DNA of 64,000 bases from Chaetorhynchus papuensis. Taxonomy: Eukaryota > Chordata > Aves > Passeriformes > Rhipiduridae. Under the pieces are notes generated by a model that saw nothing but the letters and a program-made list of their open reading frames with translations, made no database searches and had not been told where the DNA came from. The stretch spans positions 62,001-126,000 of the forward strand of contig VWYX01001223.1 in the NCBI GenBank assembly GCA_013396525.1, in the 5' to 3' direction. Made by a program: the position numbers and the translations under genes. Each line of letters starts with the position of its first letter. Position 1 is the stretch's first letter. This document shows positions 23,183 through 35,275 of this stretch, one piece after another.

Positions 23183-23759
23183 GGCATGTTCCCTCTGGGA
23201 ATGCTGGAACGACACAAGACTCTTCAACGCAATTCCAAACCATTTGGAAATTGCTCAATAACCAGGTCCAAGGCTCACCAGGGAGTTTAAACCTTCCTGA
23301 TTCTTGGTGCTGTTCAGTTGAGAAGAGTTTGGGGCTGAGGAGTCCCTTGGCATCAAGACACCGCAGCTGCTGTGTCTTTATTTAGACTTTATTCACTGTA
23401 CAGGTGAAGCAAAAGACATTTCATGGTTGTAAATCAACCCCGCTATTTTTTATACAAAAAGGCTGCTTAAAGGCTTCCTCAGGGATCTGTTGAGCCAAGA
23501 GTGGTGTAGTTGTTTACTAAAGACAGGATCTACGTCCTAAAATATTCCTAACTCAGGTGGCCCCCAGGCTCAGCAGGTGGGATGGAGAGACAAGGTGAGC
23601 ACCAAGATGCCCAAGGCGGGCTTGTGGCATCAGCCCCACCTGGACAATCCCTGGGACAGAGCGGGGCCGAGCTGCCACACCTTGGAACATTCCCGGAGCT
23701 GTTCTTGGGAGGCTGTCCCAGCAAAGCAGGAAACAGCTTCTCTCTCATCCTTCTTCAGG

Positions 23760-23765
23760 AATAAA
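23760..23765 (+). terminator. Candidate AATAAA polyadenylation signal for the GPCR-like gene
   Basis: This is the first AATAAA I see on the plus strand after the stop at 23182, about 580 bases downstream. It is followed by GTGG-type sequence. It is a candidate only, as a hexamer can occur by chance. Confidence 0.3.
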
Positions 23766-24221
23766 GAGGTGGAAAGCTGGAATGCAGCTGTTTGCTGCAG
23801 CCCTTTGAGGTGGAGAGAGAGTTTGAGACCCCCCCTGTGTGGAGGGCTCCATGTACTGCATCCAGAGGTATCTCCAGTGATTCCATGGCCGTGGGTTTAG
23901 AGGCAGGGAGGGATTTGCTGGGATCAGCAGAGCTGTCCCACCTCCCCTGGCAGTGGTGTGGAAGATCACGGCCGCAGATGTCCCTCTGACCACACCGGGG
24001 CTTGGGTGGATGTGTGAGAGCTGTTTCCAGCTGGTGTTTCCTGGGATTTCCTCAACACTCTGGGATTTTGTCAGCAAAGCACGAAGTGCTTCAGATACCT
24101 CTGACACTGCCCAATGCACACGTGTCCGTGGGCACTTCCAAATCCTCCTGACTTCACGTGGGAGACACCCCCCAGCTGCAGGTACAGACTGTGATGAGAA
24201 GAGACTGAACTTCTGCAGACG

Positions 24222-24450
24222 TTCTGTCATCCCCAGATCTTTCTGCCATTCCCAAATCATTCTGCCATCCCCAAATCATTCTGTCACTCCCAGATCTTTC
24301 TGCCATTCCCAAATCATTCTGCTATCCCCAGATCATTTTGTCACCCCCAAAACATTCTGCCATCCCCAGATCTTTCTGCCATTCCCAGGTCATTCTGCCA
24401 CCCCAAATCCTCATGCCATGCCCAGATCTTTCTGCCATCCCTGGCTCATG
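24222..24450. repeat. Minisatellite, about 20-bp unit, about 11 copies
   Basis: Units of the form TTCTGCCATYCCCARATCAT repeat with substitutions (GATCTTT versus AATCATT endings alternate in part). All unit boundaries stay near 20 bases with no large indels. The plus strand is pyrimidine-rich. Confidence 0.95.
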
Positions 24451-25267
24451 GCTGTGGCACCAGCAGCGAATGCTGAGTGCTGACTTTGCCCCTCAGGAGA
24501 CTCCAAAGGAAGCATTTCCAAGGGCCGGGGATCAGTAAAAGCAGAGCAGAAATGTAATCAAGTCAATTAAACCCCTGGATGAACATTCCCAAACAAAGCT
24601 GATCCCGTCAGCAGGAAGGATGTCCTAATAACTTGATGCACTGTGATAACCTGTTCTTGCTCCTGAAGCCTGAAGTGAGACACTACCAGGAGAGACAAAA
24701 TGTTACTTGAAGTGCTGTAATTAATAAAAATCTATTTTGTTAAAGCCTGGGCATTGTTTATGTGTTTTTGCTGAGGTTCTGCTAGACAGATCTAGATGAT
24801 TATTTTGTTACAGCCCATGTTGGCAGGGTTTTTACAGTGAACATTTAGACCTCATTTGACTCCTTGGTTGGCAAAGAGGGACAGAGAGAACCCAGTGACA
24901 CCGGGGGATCTTCTATCTCCTGTCCTATCTTAGCAAATTCACAGTTATGCTGTGGTGCAGTTCCTGGCAGCTGGTCCCCATCAGCCCCGCTTCTGGTCAC
25001 CTTTGCAGACGGAGAGGAAACAAAACCCTGCACAGGATGATCAAACTGATAAAGGGAAGAGTTGCCCCTGTCAGCAGACAGCCACCAGAGAAGACCCAGG
25101 GGCTGCTGGTGGTTTCGCTGTGCTGCTCATGGCTGCTGTGGGGGGAAGCCCTTCCTGCTGTCCTGCAGGGCCAAGAGCTGCTCTGTGCACACCCAGCAGC
25201 GAGGGCAGGAAGTGATTTCCCAGGAGAACGAGCAGCCTTTGGCTTTTCCCTGGGCTGGTGCATGGAA

Positions 25268-25330
25268 CAGCTCGGGTTGGACTCGGTGATCTTGGAGATC
25301 CCTTCAACCTTGATGATTCTCGAATGACCC
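25268..25330 (+). mobile_element. Short CR1 3'-end fragment
   Basis: Sense: GGTTGGACTCGGTGATCTTG, GAGATCCCTTCAACCTTGAT, then GATTCTCGAATG, the CR1 3' terminus. Confidence 0.8.
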
Positions 25331-25702
25331 TGGGAGCAGCTGGGAGCAGCTGGGGTTTGTGGCAGTGGTCAGGCTGAAAGGGAAGGAGATGCTTCACAAG
25401 GAAATTCTGGGTCAGAACACCAGGCTTGGAGAGATCTGCCCGTCTGGGACACCCAAAGCACTTTGCAGTCAAGGACAAACCCTCCATTCCCTTTGTTCAC
25501 ATCCTCATCAGAAGTTTCCAAATCCTTGAAATCAAGAGGGCTTCTCTACAGCTCAACTAAAACACATGAACTATTTTTATTTTCCACTTGGATATGATTC
25601 CCTGAGTGGTTTTGGCTGGCTCCTGGTGCTTGATGTAGCTGTGGCTGGGGAGTCAGGTCATTCTCTGAAAAAGAGCTCAGAATCTGACTTTGCCAAGAGC
25701 TT

Positions 25703-25882
25703 GGAATCACAAAATCATGGAATGGTTTGGGTGGGAAAGGTTCCTTAAAATTCATCTAACCCACCCCCTGCCATGGCCAGGGACACCTTCCACAATCCCA
25801 GGGTGTTCCAAGCCCTGTCCAATCTTGGATGGCCTTGGACACTTCCAGGGATGAGGGAGCCACAGCTTCTCTGGGCACCTGT
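25703..25882 (-). mobile_element. CR1 LINE fragment, 3' end
   Basis: Plus strand: AAAATCATGGAATGGTTTGG, CCCCTGCCATGGCCAGGGAC, GGACACTTCCAGGGATG and CACAGCTTCTCTGGGCAC, the reversed CR1 3' region. Confidence 0.9.
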
Positions 25883-26706
25883 GTTTATCTTGGAGCTATT
25901 TCCTGCATCAAACCCCCCAGTCCATCCTCTCCAGGACCACAAAAGCCTTTTCTGGGGTGCAGGGAGAGGGACCCATCCCTGCAACTGGGAATTCCAATGG
26001 AAGCATGGATGGGCAGGACACAGCTGGCATGGGGCAGCTGCAGGAAGGCATTTTCCTCTCACGAGAGGCTCTCCCAGGACATTTGTGTGAACTGGGTTTG
26101 TGTAAACTTTGCCTCTTGGAAGAAAAGTGGTTTAGATTTCACTGCTTGTACGTGAGGGTCAGCCAGGACTTACATCACTGCAGCAGCACCATGTGAGCAG
26201 AGAGGTGAAATAAAAGGATTTTCGGAACAGATATATCATGGTGCCTGTGAAAGGGGAATTCCCATGTCATAGGAATGACCAAAACCCTTAAATTATGTGG
26301 CTGAGGTTACACAGCATGTTTACCTTACTCAATGATTAAGGCAAGAAGGGAACTTTTCTCCTACTTTTGCTGGGAAGCCTCTTTCAAAGGAAGTTTGATA
26401 ATAATCCAGGGAGAAGGAAAGACTGGGACAGGAAGGTGTTTTTTTACAACTAAGTCATTTTTAGAGATGAGTTTTCCGAAGCACCGATAATCCAAACACT
26501 TGGATTTAGACCTCGCACAACTCACAGAGCAGATTGAACTGAGGAGATGGGCTTGCTCCCTGCAGTAAATGACTGTGTTAGAAGGCATTGAATGTTTTTG
26601 GGAAATATTGCTCTTTTGAGATCAACATTCCGGAAAATTAGGGGCAGTTTGGTTTCTTCTAACAGATGCCGGCTCCATTTTCTAGAATTCACAGCTATTT
26701 CTCCAA

Positions 26707-26960
26707 ATGCCATTTAAAGGACCTCCGGGGATGTTTAATAGCGAAACCAAGCGCTCTCGAAAGTGCGAGAAGGTGTTTGGCCCCGGGCTGGGAGCAGTGA
26801 GCGGCCCCGGCCACCGCAAGGACACGCCGTGTGCGACACGTCCCGTCCGGGGGTTCTGGCTTTGGTTCCCGTTCGCTGCACCATCCCTGGAACCGCTCCT
26901 GGCCGGGGATCGCCGCTCTCGCTTGCACATCGTGCCCTCTGCTGGGAGAGACACGGAGCA
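26707..26960. promoter_or_regulatory. CpG-rich patch
   Basis: A cluster of CpGs in unique sequence, directly upstream of a CR1 fragment. No clear splice donor or TATA box is visible on either strand. It may be a small promoter or enhancer island, or methylation-protected sequence; function is unknown. Confidence 0.35.
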
Positions 26961-27013
26961 AACCAGCCCGAAGGAAAACCCTGCTTTGCTCTGGCACCTG
27001 CCGGACACTTTGG

Positions 27014-27295
27014 ACAAAGTCAGGCAGGCACAGGACAGGGGGAACGGCTTTGGGATGAAGGAGGGCAGGGTCAGATGGGATATTGGGAAGGAATTCTCCC
27101 CTGTGAGGGTGGGGAAGCCCTGGCACAGGCTTCCAGAGAAGCTGTGGCTGCCCCTGGATCCCTGGAAGTGTCCAAGGCCAGGTTGGACGGGGCTTGGAGC
27201 ACCCTGGGACGGTGGGAGGTGTCCCTGCCCACGGCAGGGGGTGGCACTGGATGGGATTTAAGGTCCCTTCCCAAGGGACAGGTCTGTGACCCCAC
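27014..27295 (+). mobile_element. CR1 LINE fragment, 3' end, about 280 bp
   Basis: Sense copy running from GGACAGGGGGAACGGCTTTG through GGGAAGGAATTCTCCCC, AGAAGCTGTGGCTGCCCCTG and GGAGGTGTCCCTGCCCACGG to a short diverged 3' end. Confidence 0.9.
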
Positions 27296-27570
27296 AATGT
27301 GGCACAGGAGGCAGCAGGTCACGGCCAGCTCCACATCTGGTCGCCAAACACATCTTTCAGTGGCCACACAATCCCCCTTTATTCAGACCTGGTTTTGGGA
27401 CCTCTCCCTTGCACGGTGCAGCTGTGCCAAATAAATCCCCCAGGGGCTGTTTGTCCTCTCCTTTGCCCCCAGGATGGTTTGAGCCAGGACAAGCCATTGC
27501 CACACAGAGTCAGCCAGAGCCCTGCACTGCTCTGCAACCCTCTGGCCCAGGCTCTGGCCCCGCTGGAGGC

Positions 27571-27645
27571 ATCCTGGATGGATATCTTACAGCATAATAA
27601 GGGATGGATATCCTGGATGGATATCTTACAGCATAATTAGGGAAA
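27571..27645. repeat. Tandem duplication, 39-bp period, two copies
   Basis: ATCCTGGATGGATATCTTAC begins at 27571 and again at 27610, each followed by AGCATAAT and AGGG. Confidence 0.95.
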
Positions 27646-28142
27646 AAGGGATTGTGGCTGCAGGGGTGGCTCCGGAGGCTGTTGCTGGAGAGCTGAGCTT
27701 TGTGTTCAGGCACACACGGCTGTGAGGATGCGACAGGGATGGACAAGGACTGGCACTGGGGGTGACACATTGAACATTTTGATTCCATCCTTTCCCTCAC
27801 ACTGACCCCCGTGTTTTCCTGAAACTAGGCTGGACAGGCATCCAAACCAGAAGCATCTGCGTCAGCAGTGTAAATAAATTGCATTTGTGATGTTTGGATT
27901 CCATAAATCTATTGCTCTTGGCTTTTCCCTGAGCGTGCTGAGGAGCAGAGGGACGGAGTCCCGGGCTCTGATCTGTCTCCAGGCACACGGAAGTTTGTTT
28001 ACAGAGCCGGGTGACCATGGGGAAGTGTGGGACCCTGCCTGTTCCTCACAGGAACTGCCATTTCCCCCAGCCCTTTGCAGAAGCAGCTCCTGGAACAGCA
28101 GCTGGAGCTCCCAGGGGCTGCGACTCCCAGTGCCCAGTTGCC

Positions 28143-28262
28143 ACTGGCCACCATGGAATGGTCCTGTTGGAAAGGACTTTAAAGATCACCTAATCCAACC
28201 CCCTCCATGGACACCTTCCACTGGACCAGGCTGCCCCAAGCCCCATCCATCACCTTCCCGTG
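28143..28262 (-). mobile_element. CR1 LINE fragment, 3' end
   Basis: Plus strand: ACCATGGAATGGTCCTGTTG, GGAAAGGACTTTAAAGATCA, CCATGGACACCTTCCACTGG and CCCCAAGCCCCATCC, reversed CR1. The extreme 3' microsatellite is lost. Confidence 0.85.
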
Positions 28263-29130
28263 CAGCTCCAACCTCAGCACCCTGGGCTGCCTCCTCTGGC
28301 ACATTCCCCAGCTCAGCTCGTGCTGTTGCCACGGTGGGGAGCCAGAATCCTTCGGGAAGGGCTTTGTCTGTCCAGCGCAGCCCCAGAGTGGGCTAAATCC
28401 CTCCTGGAATTCAGAAATCAGGACCTGGGGCACCCGACCTCCGGCCAGCTCCAAGCCCTGGCAGGGCTGAGTTTGTTCCTCTTTGCTGCAAACCTGAGTT
28501 TGGTGGAAAACCCAGCACCTCACTGGTTTAAAACTCAGAGCAGATGCATCACCACAGGAGGTATCAAACAATTACTTACAACTGATTTTAATGAATTTCT
28601 TTTTTCTTTTATTCTTTAAAACAGTGGGGTAGGAATATTTATTCCCTCAACTTTCCTGGGTGAGCCATGAAAACTCTCCAGCTTCTCCCCCAGGGATGTT
28701 CTCATGGGCATGAGAACACCGAAAAAAGGCATTTTCCTTGTAAACACTGTGGTTTGCTGGAATTCACCCCAGAACAGAACCCCCACTGAAGTGAAGAGGT
28801 CACAGTATAAGCAGATACTTCACCATGGTTTACAATTTCAGATGGAGGAAGATGCAGAAGCACAGGAGATTTTCCTCTGCCTGCTAAACAAAACCAGGGG
28901 ATGTGAATCCTCGTGGACACCGAGCTCAGGGCTTCACTCAGGGCTGGTTTGGGGATCTCCAGGGCTTGGGGACCTCCAGGGCTGGCAGACCTTGATCCCA
29001 CCTCGCCCCAGTTCTGCTCCTTGTTACTTTCCTTAAAACCCCCTACAACTTGTAGACATCAGAGCCATGACCTGGCAGCTTTTTTCCAGTCTCCTTTCCA
29101 TACAATGGGCTGTTTGCCCAGGTAACTCTG

Positions 29131-29160
29131 AGGAAGAGGAGGAGGAGGAGGAGGAAGAAG
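29131..29160. repeat. GGA microsatellite
   Basis: Uninterrupted purine tract of (GGA)n with GAA interruptions, 30 bases. Confidence 0.95.
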
Positions 29161-30433
29161 GGATGAAAACCCCATTTTCCCTCTGGGCTGGGAAGGTGGG
29201 TTACACTTCAGACCACCCCACCTGAGCCTAGGAGTATTTTCTACCCAATTTTCTGTCTTAGGGCTCCAAACCTCACTGCTGATCGCCTACATGAGAAAAT
29301 GCAGATTTGCCTGTTCTGTGGCTGATCCAAGATGCAGGAGAAGCTCAGCCCCAGGAACACGTGGATACTGCCATGTGGAGGGGTGTTATTGCAAGGGCGA
29401 GCTTTGCCCAAGGAGATAAACAACAAAGAATGGGAAAAACATCAAAAGGACAGGGATATTCTGTGAAGAAAATGGGCTTTTCTCCGAGGAGGCTGCAGTG
29501 AGAATGAGAGGGAGGAGGCATCAGGAGCCTCGTGGAGCTGCTGGCCTTGCATCCAGGCAAAATCTGCTCCTCACTGAGGTCAAAAGTTGTATTTGCTTTA
29601 GAGAAAAGCCTCGGAGCTGCAGCTCCTTAATCCAAGAGCAACAACCCCACGTGTCCCCGGGAGGAGGGAGGAGGGAGAGCATTTTGGGCTCAAAGTGGGA
29701 TGGAATGACTGCAAACCCCCACTTGTGCAACCCCCCCTCTCCTAGCAGGGCAAAGCTGCCAGGCCCTGCTGTGCCAGGGCTCAGAGGCAGCTGCCAGGAC
29801 CTGCTGTGCCAGGGCTGAGACGTTTTCCTGCCGACCGGTGCCAAAAGCCAAGGAATCAGGGATTTCTGACCCCAAGGCTGGATGCTTGACCGCAAGGAGC
29901 TGCTTTCCCGGGAATCCCAGTGCTCCAAGGGTGGATCCAGGGCTCAAAGGCTGAACCACAGCTGGGGATCTGGTTGCTCCAAGTGCACAGAGGAGGGGCT
30001 GGGATACTGCTTCAAATCCATCAGCTAGAAAGGTGGGAAAACACCTCAGATTGGAACTACAGAATGGCTTCAGCCTCCTTTCAGATTCCCGAGAAATTTC
30101 AGGCTCATCTTGCTCTTTTTCCCCATCTTCCCTCGTGTGGAAGGCAGCTGACATTACTCCTTTAATTATTTAGGTGTAAAAGACTCAATAACCAGTTTTT
30201 AAGTGATTTTTGAATTCAATTGTCTGCACGTTTCAGTGACAAGGCAGGAGGCCCAGAAAGCAGCTGAAAGGAGGAAGGCATTTTTGAATACCTACATGGA
30301 CAGAGAGCAGAGATGAAAAGCAGATGTTGGAGGCAGCTGCATAAAACAAATATTGAGGAGGCCAGAGAAGAGATCATAAAGAAATAATATCCCCCGTGAT
30401 GCTTCCCCAGAACCATCTCTATTGCTGGTTAGA

Positions 30434-31028
30434 GCAGGTTTTTTGGCAGACAGGTTTTAATCCAGTCAGGTTTTGGGGCAGACAGGGTTTTTGGCAGTTG
30501 GGTTTCCAGCCAGTCATGTTTTTAGGCTGTCAGGTGTTTAGGCAGTCAGGTTTTTAGGCAGAAAAGTTTTAATCCAGTCAGGATTTTAGGCAGAAAAGTT
30601 TTAATCCGGTCAGGTTTCTGGGCAGTCAGGTTTTAATCCAGTCCTGTTTTTAGGCGATCAGGTTTTCAGGCAGTCAGGTTTTTAGGCAGTCAGGTTTTAA
30701 TCCAGTCAGGTTTTTAGGCTGTCAGGTTTTAGGTAGTCAGGTTTTTAGGAAATCAGGGTTTTGGGCAGTCAGGTTTTTAGGTAGTCAGGTTTTTAAAGCC
30801 AGTCAGGTTTTTAGGTAGTCAGGTTTTTAAAGCCAGTCAGGTTTTTAGGCAATCAGGTTTTTAGCCAGTCAGGTTTTTAGGTAATCAGGTTTTTAAAGCC
30901 AGTCAGGTTTTTAGGCAATCAGGTTTTTAGGCAATCAGGTTTTTAGCCAGTCAGGTTTTTAGGCAATCAGGTTTTTAGGCAATCAGGTTTTTAGCCAGTC
31001 AGGTTTTTAGCCAGTCAGGTTTTTAGGC
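30434..31028. repeat. Minisatellite, 16-bp unit, about 36 copies
   Basis: About 595 bases of tandem 16-mers built on CAGGTTTTTAGGCAGT. Recurring variants are CAGGTTTTAATCCAGT, CAGGTTTTTAGCCAGT and an 18-base form CAGGTTTTTAAAGCCAGT. The left half mixes the AATCC variant at intervals; the right half shows higher-order blocks of AGGCAAT and AGCCAGT units, a sign of stepwise expansion. No reading frame is implied. Confidence 0.97.
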
Positions 31029-31678
31029 ACCACCTTTTACCTCTCTCCTGAAGCTGTGCCTGTTTGTAGCCACATCAATGCCCCAAAACTGCCAAGAGCC
31101 CCAAAAAGCATCACTCCAACCCCCTCTGGGGCTGGGTGATGGCTCCACCTGCTAAATCTTGGCAATCTCACCCTCTCCTCACTCTTCTCCCCTCACTCCA
31201 TGGGATGTACTCATGTGAATTGTGGTCTCCCTAAATTTTCCTTAAGGGCAAGGAAATGAAAGAAGAAATGAATCCCAACTTCTACTCTTTTCTTCCTTGG
31301 GAAGTGGAAAAAAGCCACAAAGGGGGAAAGAAGGATTAATTAGTTGCAAAACAGAAGATCTTTGTTTTCTCTACAAAGCAAGCCATGTTTTGTAACCTTT
31401 CTCATTAAATCCCTGAGGATTACTGCTGTTGTTGATTAATTATGAGCAGACACCTCCAGGCAGCCCTTCCCTGCCCATCATCAGAGGCCACTCTGGTGGT
31501 GACAGTGGCAGATGTCACCCCCACACCATGTCCTGCCCTTCTCCCCTGCTCAGTGCCCTTCTCCTGTCACAGAGCCAACCAGGAATGTCCACACCTGTGG
31601 GGAAATTGTCCCCACATTGTCCCCACAGCCAGTGGCCCATTAGGATGGGGCATGTTGCCCTCTAAACCCCAGCCCAGT

Positions 31679-31900
31679 TTCATGGAATTATTTAAGCTGG
31701 AAAAGCCCTCTGAGATAATCAAGTCCAACCATTCCCCCAGCACTGCCAAAGCCACCCCTGCCCCATGTCCCCAAGTGCCACATGCACATGGCTGTTAAAC
31801 CCTCAGGGATGGGGACTCCACCCCTGCCCTGCCTCTGCCAGTGCCTGACCACCTTTTTCCATGGAAAACCCCAGGGGAATGAAACCCAGCCCAGCCCTGT
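31679..31900 (-). mobile_element. CR1 LINE fragment, 3' end
   Basis: Plus strand: TCATGGAATTATTTAAGCTG, GGAAAAGCCCTCTGAGATAA, CCCCAAGTGCCACATGCACA and CAGTGCCTGACCACC, reversed CR1 of the subfamily with the AAGTGCCACA block. Confidence 0.85.
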
Positions 31901-32534
31901 AACAGGGCTAGTGCCCAATGCTTCCAGAGGCTTTGGAGTTTCACTGTAAATCACCTGCAGAAATGAAAATTAGGGCTTGGAAGGAAATAAAAGTGACCAG
32001 TTTCAGTCAAGTTCAATTCTTTTCTGGCTGATAATGCTCCCTTGCTCTTAAAAATGGAACACAAATGTCTCATCTGTTCATAATCCAACTTTGGAAAGTC
32101 CTGTTCGCTCCTTCCTCCGAGCAAATCGGAATTCCCAATCAGACCAACCATGAATTCATCCTCTGAGCATTTTTGATCAATCTCCACCCTCAGTGTGGAG
32201 CTGGCACAGGCCTGGTGCAAACTCCAACCTCATTTAAGCTCCCTCAGTTCCTTCCCCAAGCAAAGTGATGGTGAAAGGGTATCACAGAAAGATCTGAATT
32301 CCTTTTTTCCTGGTATGAAATTGAGAAAAGATAAAACCAAGCTGTGGCAAGATCCAGGCTTGCTCAGGCATTATTATTCCACTGTAGATTAATGTAGATG
32401 CTGACAGAGCTTTAGCAGTGAATTTCTTCAACTCTCTAGTATTTTGGGAGAACTCTGTCTTTCCCATGCAAGTTAACTAAAACAAAGTTACCAGTGTTTA
32501 TCAATAGCCACACCTGCACTTGTTTTTCCCAGAT

Positions 32535-32760
32535 TGTTATGGCTTCAACTAGAAAAACACTTGGGAACAGACGTCCTAGAGTTGGGCCAACCCCCTCGAG
32601 GGGTGGATGGCCAGAGAGCCAATTACTTTATGCCATCTAGCTCACTTTGTGACCTAACATATAAAAACCTGGGGAAAAAAGCCATTAAACGGGGCCTTGC
32701 CACCTTTTCCACTGACCTGGACTTCGTGTGGTTTTTTACGTGTCCACGTTACAACAGCGA
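32535..32760 (+). mobile_element. Probable solo LTR of an avian endogenous retrovirus
   Basis: The 226-base element begins TGTTAT and is flanked by an exact 5-bp direct repeat CAGAT (32530-32534 and 32761-32765), as expected for a target-site duplication. It contains a TATA-like ATATAAAA at about 32659 and a poly(A)-like CATTAAA at about 32683, in LTR order. The right end reads ...CAGCGA rather than the canonical CA, so the terminus is either mutated or two bases further on. There are no gag, pol or env reading frames beside it. Family not identified. Confidence 0.55.
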
Positions 32761-35147
32761 CAGATTAAGGCCTGACCCAAACCACCAAGGAGCTCTTGCC
32801 CTGCCTGGGAGAGGCTTTCACTGCAAACTGACTCCCCACAACGGGGTGTGAAGAAAGCAAAAATCCACTTTTCTCTCAATTTGTCCCATTTGCCTTCCCC
32901 AGCCGTGTGGATGTCCCTGGAGAGGGAAGGTGCCCTGAGCACGAGGGGCCATCAGGCCTTCCCCTGCTTCATCCAGGCCCATCTAAGCCCTACAGATGGT
33001 TTCAGCCCAGATTTAATGCAAACCACAGCAATAAAACCATTTTTTCCCTAATAAATAAAAATCTATAATAATCACAGTCTTGCTGCAGAGATTAAATCCA
33101 TTAAATTAAAGTAAATTAAATACTGCTGCTGGTGATTTAATACATCCTGAGACACTTAGTCCTACTCAATATAAACAAAACTTTAGTCAAGTTCTTGAGC
33201 CACAAAAGTGCTTGTCAAGGCAGGTTTCTCTTTGACACAACTGCTGAAGATGACACATTTCCTTGTCTGCAAGAATTCTCCAAAGAGAAAACTTCAGGCA
33301 ATGAAAATAGTTTGGCATTTCACCAAGTATTTAAAATATTTAACAATGACCTTGAGAATTAGACAAGGATCCAGTTAAAGCCCTGGTTTAAGGAGAAAAA
33401 AAATGGACAAAAATATGTTTCCTTGCAGAATCTGGTCCTGATGTGTGTTTACTGCAGAGCTTATCTCAGCTATGCTCTGGACACAATGAAAATGAGCTTA
33501 AAAACAAAGGAAAAGGAAACAAGTTTAACTCCTTGTCTTAGAACTACCCTGTGACCCAGGGAATTAATTGAATTTCCAGAATACCTGACCACTTCCTTCC
33601 AAAGAGTCAAACAGTTGATCAGAACAAGGAGAGGGACTAAATCTTACGCTGATGAAGAAATGGGATTGTTTTTATTCATGGAAAGGGTCTTTGTGGGTCA
33701 TTGCTGGCCCAGTAAAGGAGCTGTGGGTCTGCCTTGGACACAACCACTCTGGGCAACCCCAAGGGAATATTCCAAAGGCATCGGCTCCTGTGCTTTGTGG
33801 ATGAGGGCAGATCATGTGGAAGAGCCCAAAGACGGGACCAGAGCTCTCTGGTGGGTGCATTTCTCTGCCATTTATCATTTCTAAACAAAAGTACAACTTC
33901 AGCCCATTTTAAGGCTGATTTTGCACAAAGAGTGGAACTTCAGGGGTGTGTGCTGCCCTGGGTGCTGCTGGGACGTGTTGTCTGTGTGGTAAAACTGCTC
34001 CTTTCCTCTTTTATCAACCTGAAAAACAAGCCCTGGAGCACCAGGTGTTTCTTCTGCCTGGGTTTTGTGGTCCAACAGACAGGAAAATGGGCTTTTGGTG
34101 GGGAGATCCTATAAGTTCTCACACAGCTGTGTGACTCTGTACTCAACGTGTGTCCCCCTGTCAGGCTGAGAAGCTGGGTCACCTTTTCTTCCCACATTAT
34201 GGGGTCCTACCAGGTTTCCCTGTACCTCTCATCAGGTGCATCCCTGGAGGGAGAGCCCCCACAACATTCCCAGGGGTTGAAGCTGGGCTTGGTTAAACAC
34301 CAAGGAAATGGGGGTGTCTCCAAGGTGGAAAGCACAGAACAGGGAAAGAGGATGGATGTGATGGCCCTGGGTACTCTGTGCTTTAACCTCTGCTACCATT
34401 TTATGGATTGTTAACTGGCAATTCCTGATTTATTTCCTGCAAACCCAGGAATCAGAAAGGAAAACAGAACCATCTCATTTTGCCAGCACGTGGAAATTTG
34501 CTCCAGTCTCTGCATTTAGGTTTAGCTTTTCACATTGAGAGGATTTTCCCCAGCTCCCAATCACTCAGTGGTGCTCTTCCCATAAATTAATGGATTTAGG
34601 AAGTGCCCAAAAGCTCCCAGACTTCCAGCCACAAAGAAAGATAAAAAATCATTTTTTATCAAATTATAATTGCCACAAAATGCCCTTTGTGTTTTTAGAT
34701 GACATGTGGCTCTTGGGGACACGGTTTAGTGGTGACCTTGGCAGCGCTGGGTTAATGACAGAAATTAAAGAATTAATTAAAGAAACCCCTAAACCAAACA
34801 ATATCTTTTTTATTATCTTGTACCTCTTCGGAGGCTGTAGGAAACCACGTCATGGATCAACACTCCAAGTATTATTCCAACAAAGATCTAAACAAGCACT
34901 CCAGACCTAAAGAGCACATCCAAAGTTATGCAAACAATTCCAAGGAGATTCAGCCATGCCAGCAGCCCTGCCAGGGGGGTGCTCTTCAACTGAGAAGAGT
35001 TTGGGGTAAGTTGGGTCAAAAAGAGGTAGAAAAGGAAAAAAGTTGGTAGAACTTAGTCAAGATTCAAGACCAGAAACTGGGTGAGATCCACCCAAGCTCC
35101 TGGCAGGATTCCTCACCCTCTTCATAATTCCATATTTGGTCTTACAA

Positions 35148-35275
35148 AGCCAGGTTGGACAGGGCTTGGAGCAATCTGGGATAGTGGGAGGTGTCCCTGC
35201 CATGGCAGAGGGTGGCACTGGATGACCTTTAAGTTCCCTTCTATCAAACCATTCTGTGATTCCATGATTCTTCAT
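35148..35275 (+). mobile_element. CR1 LINE fragment, 3' end
   Basis: Sense: CCAGGTTGGACAGGGCTTGG, GGGAGGTGTCCCTGCCATGG, then ACCATTCTGTGATTCCATGA, retaining the 3' terminal ATTC repeats. Confidence 0.9.

Noticed and set aside
30434..31028. CRISPR-like or telomeric array
   Set aside because: Units are contiguous 16-mers without unique spacers, and the TTAGGC-like letters are incidental; it is a eukaryotic minisatellite.
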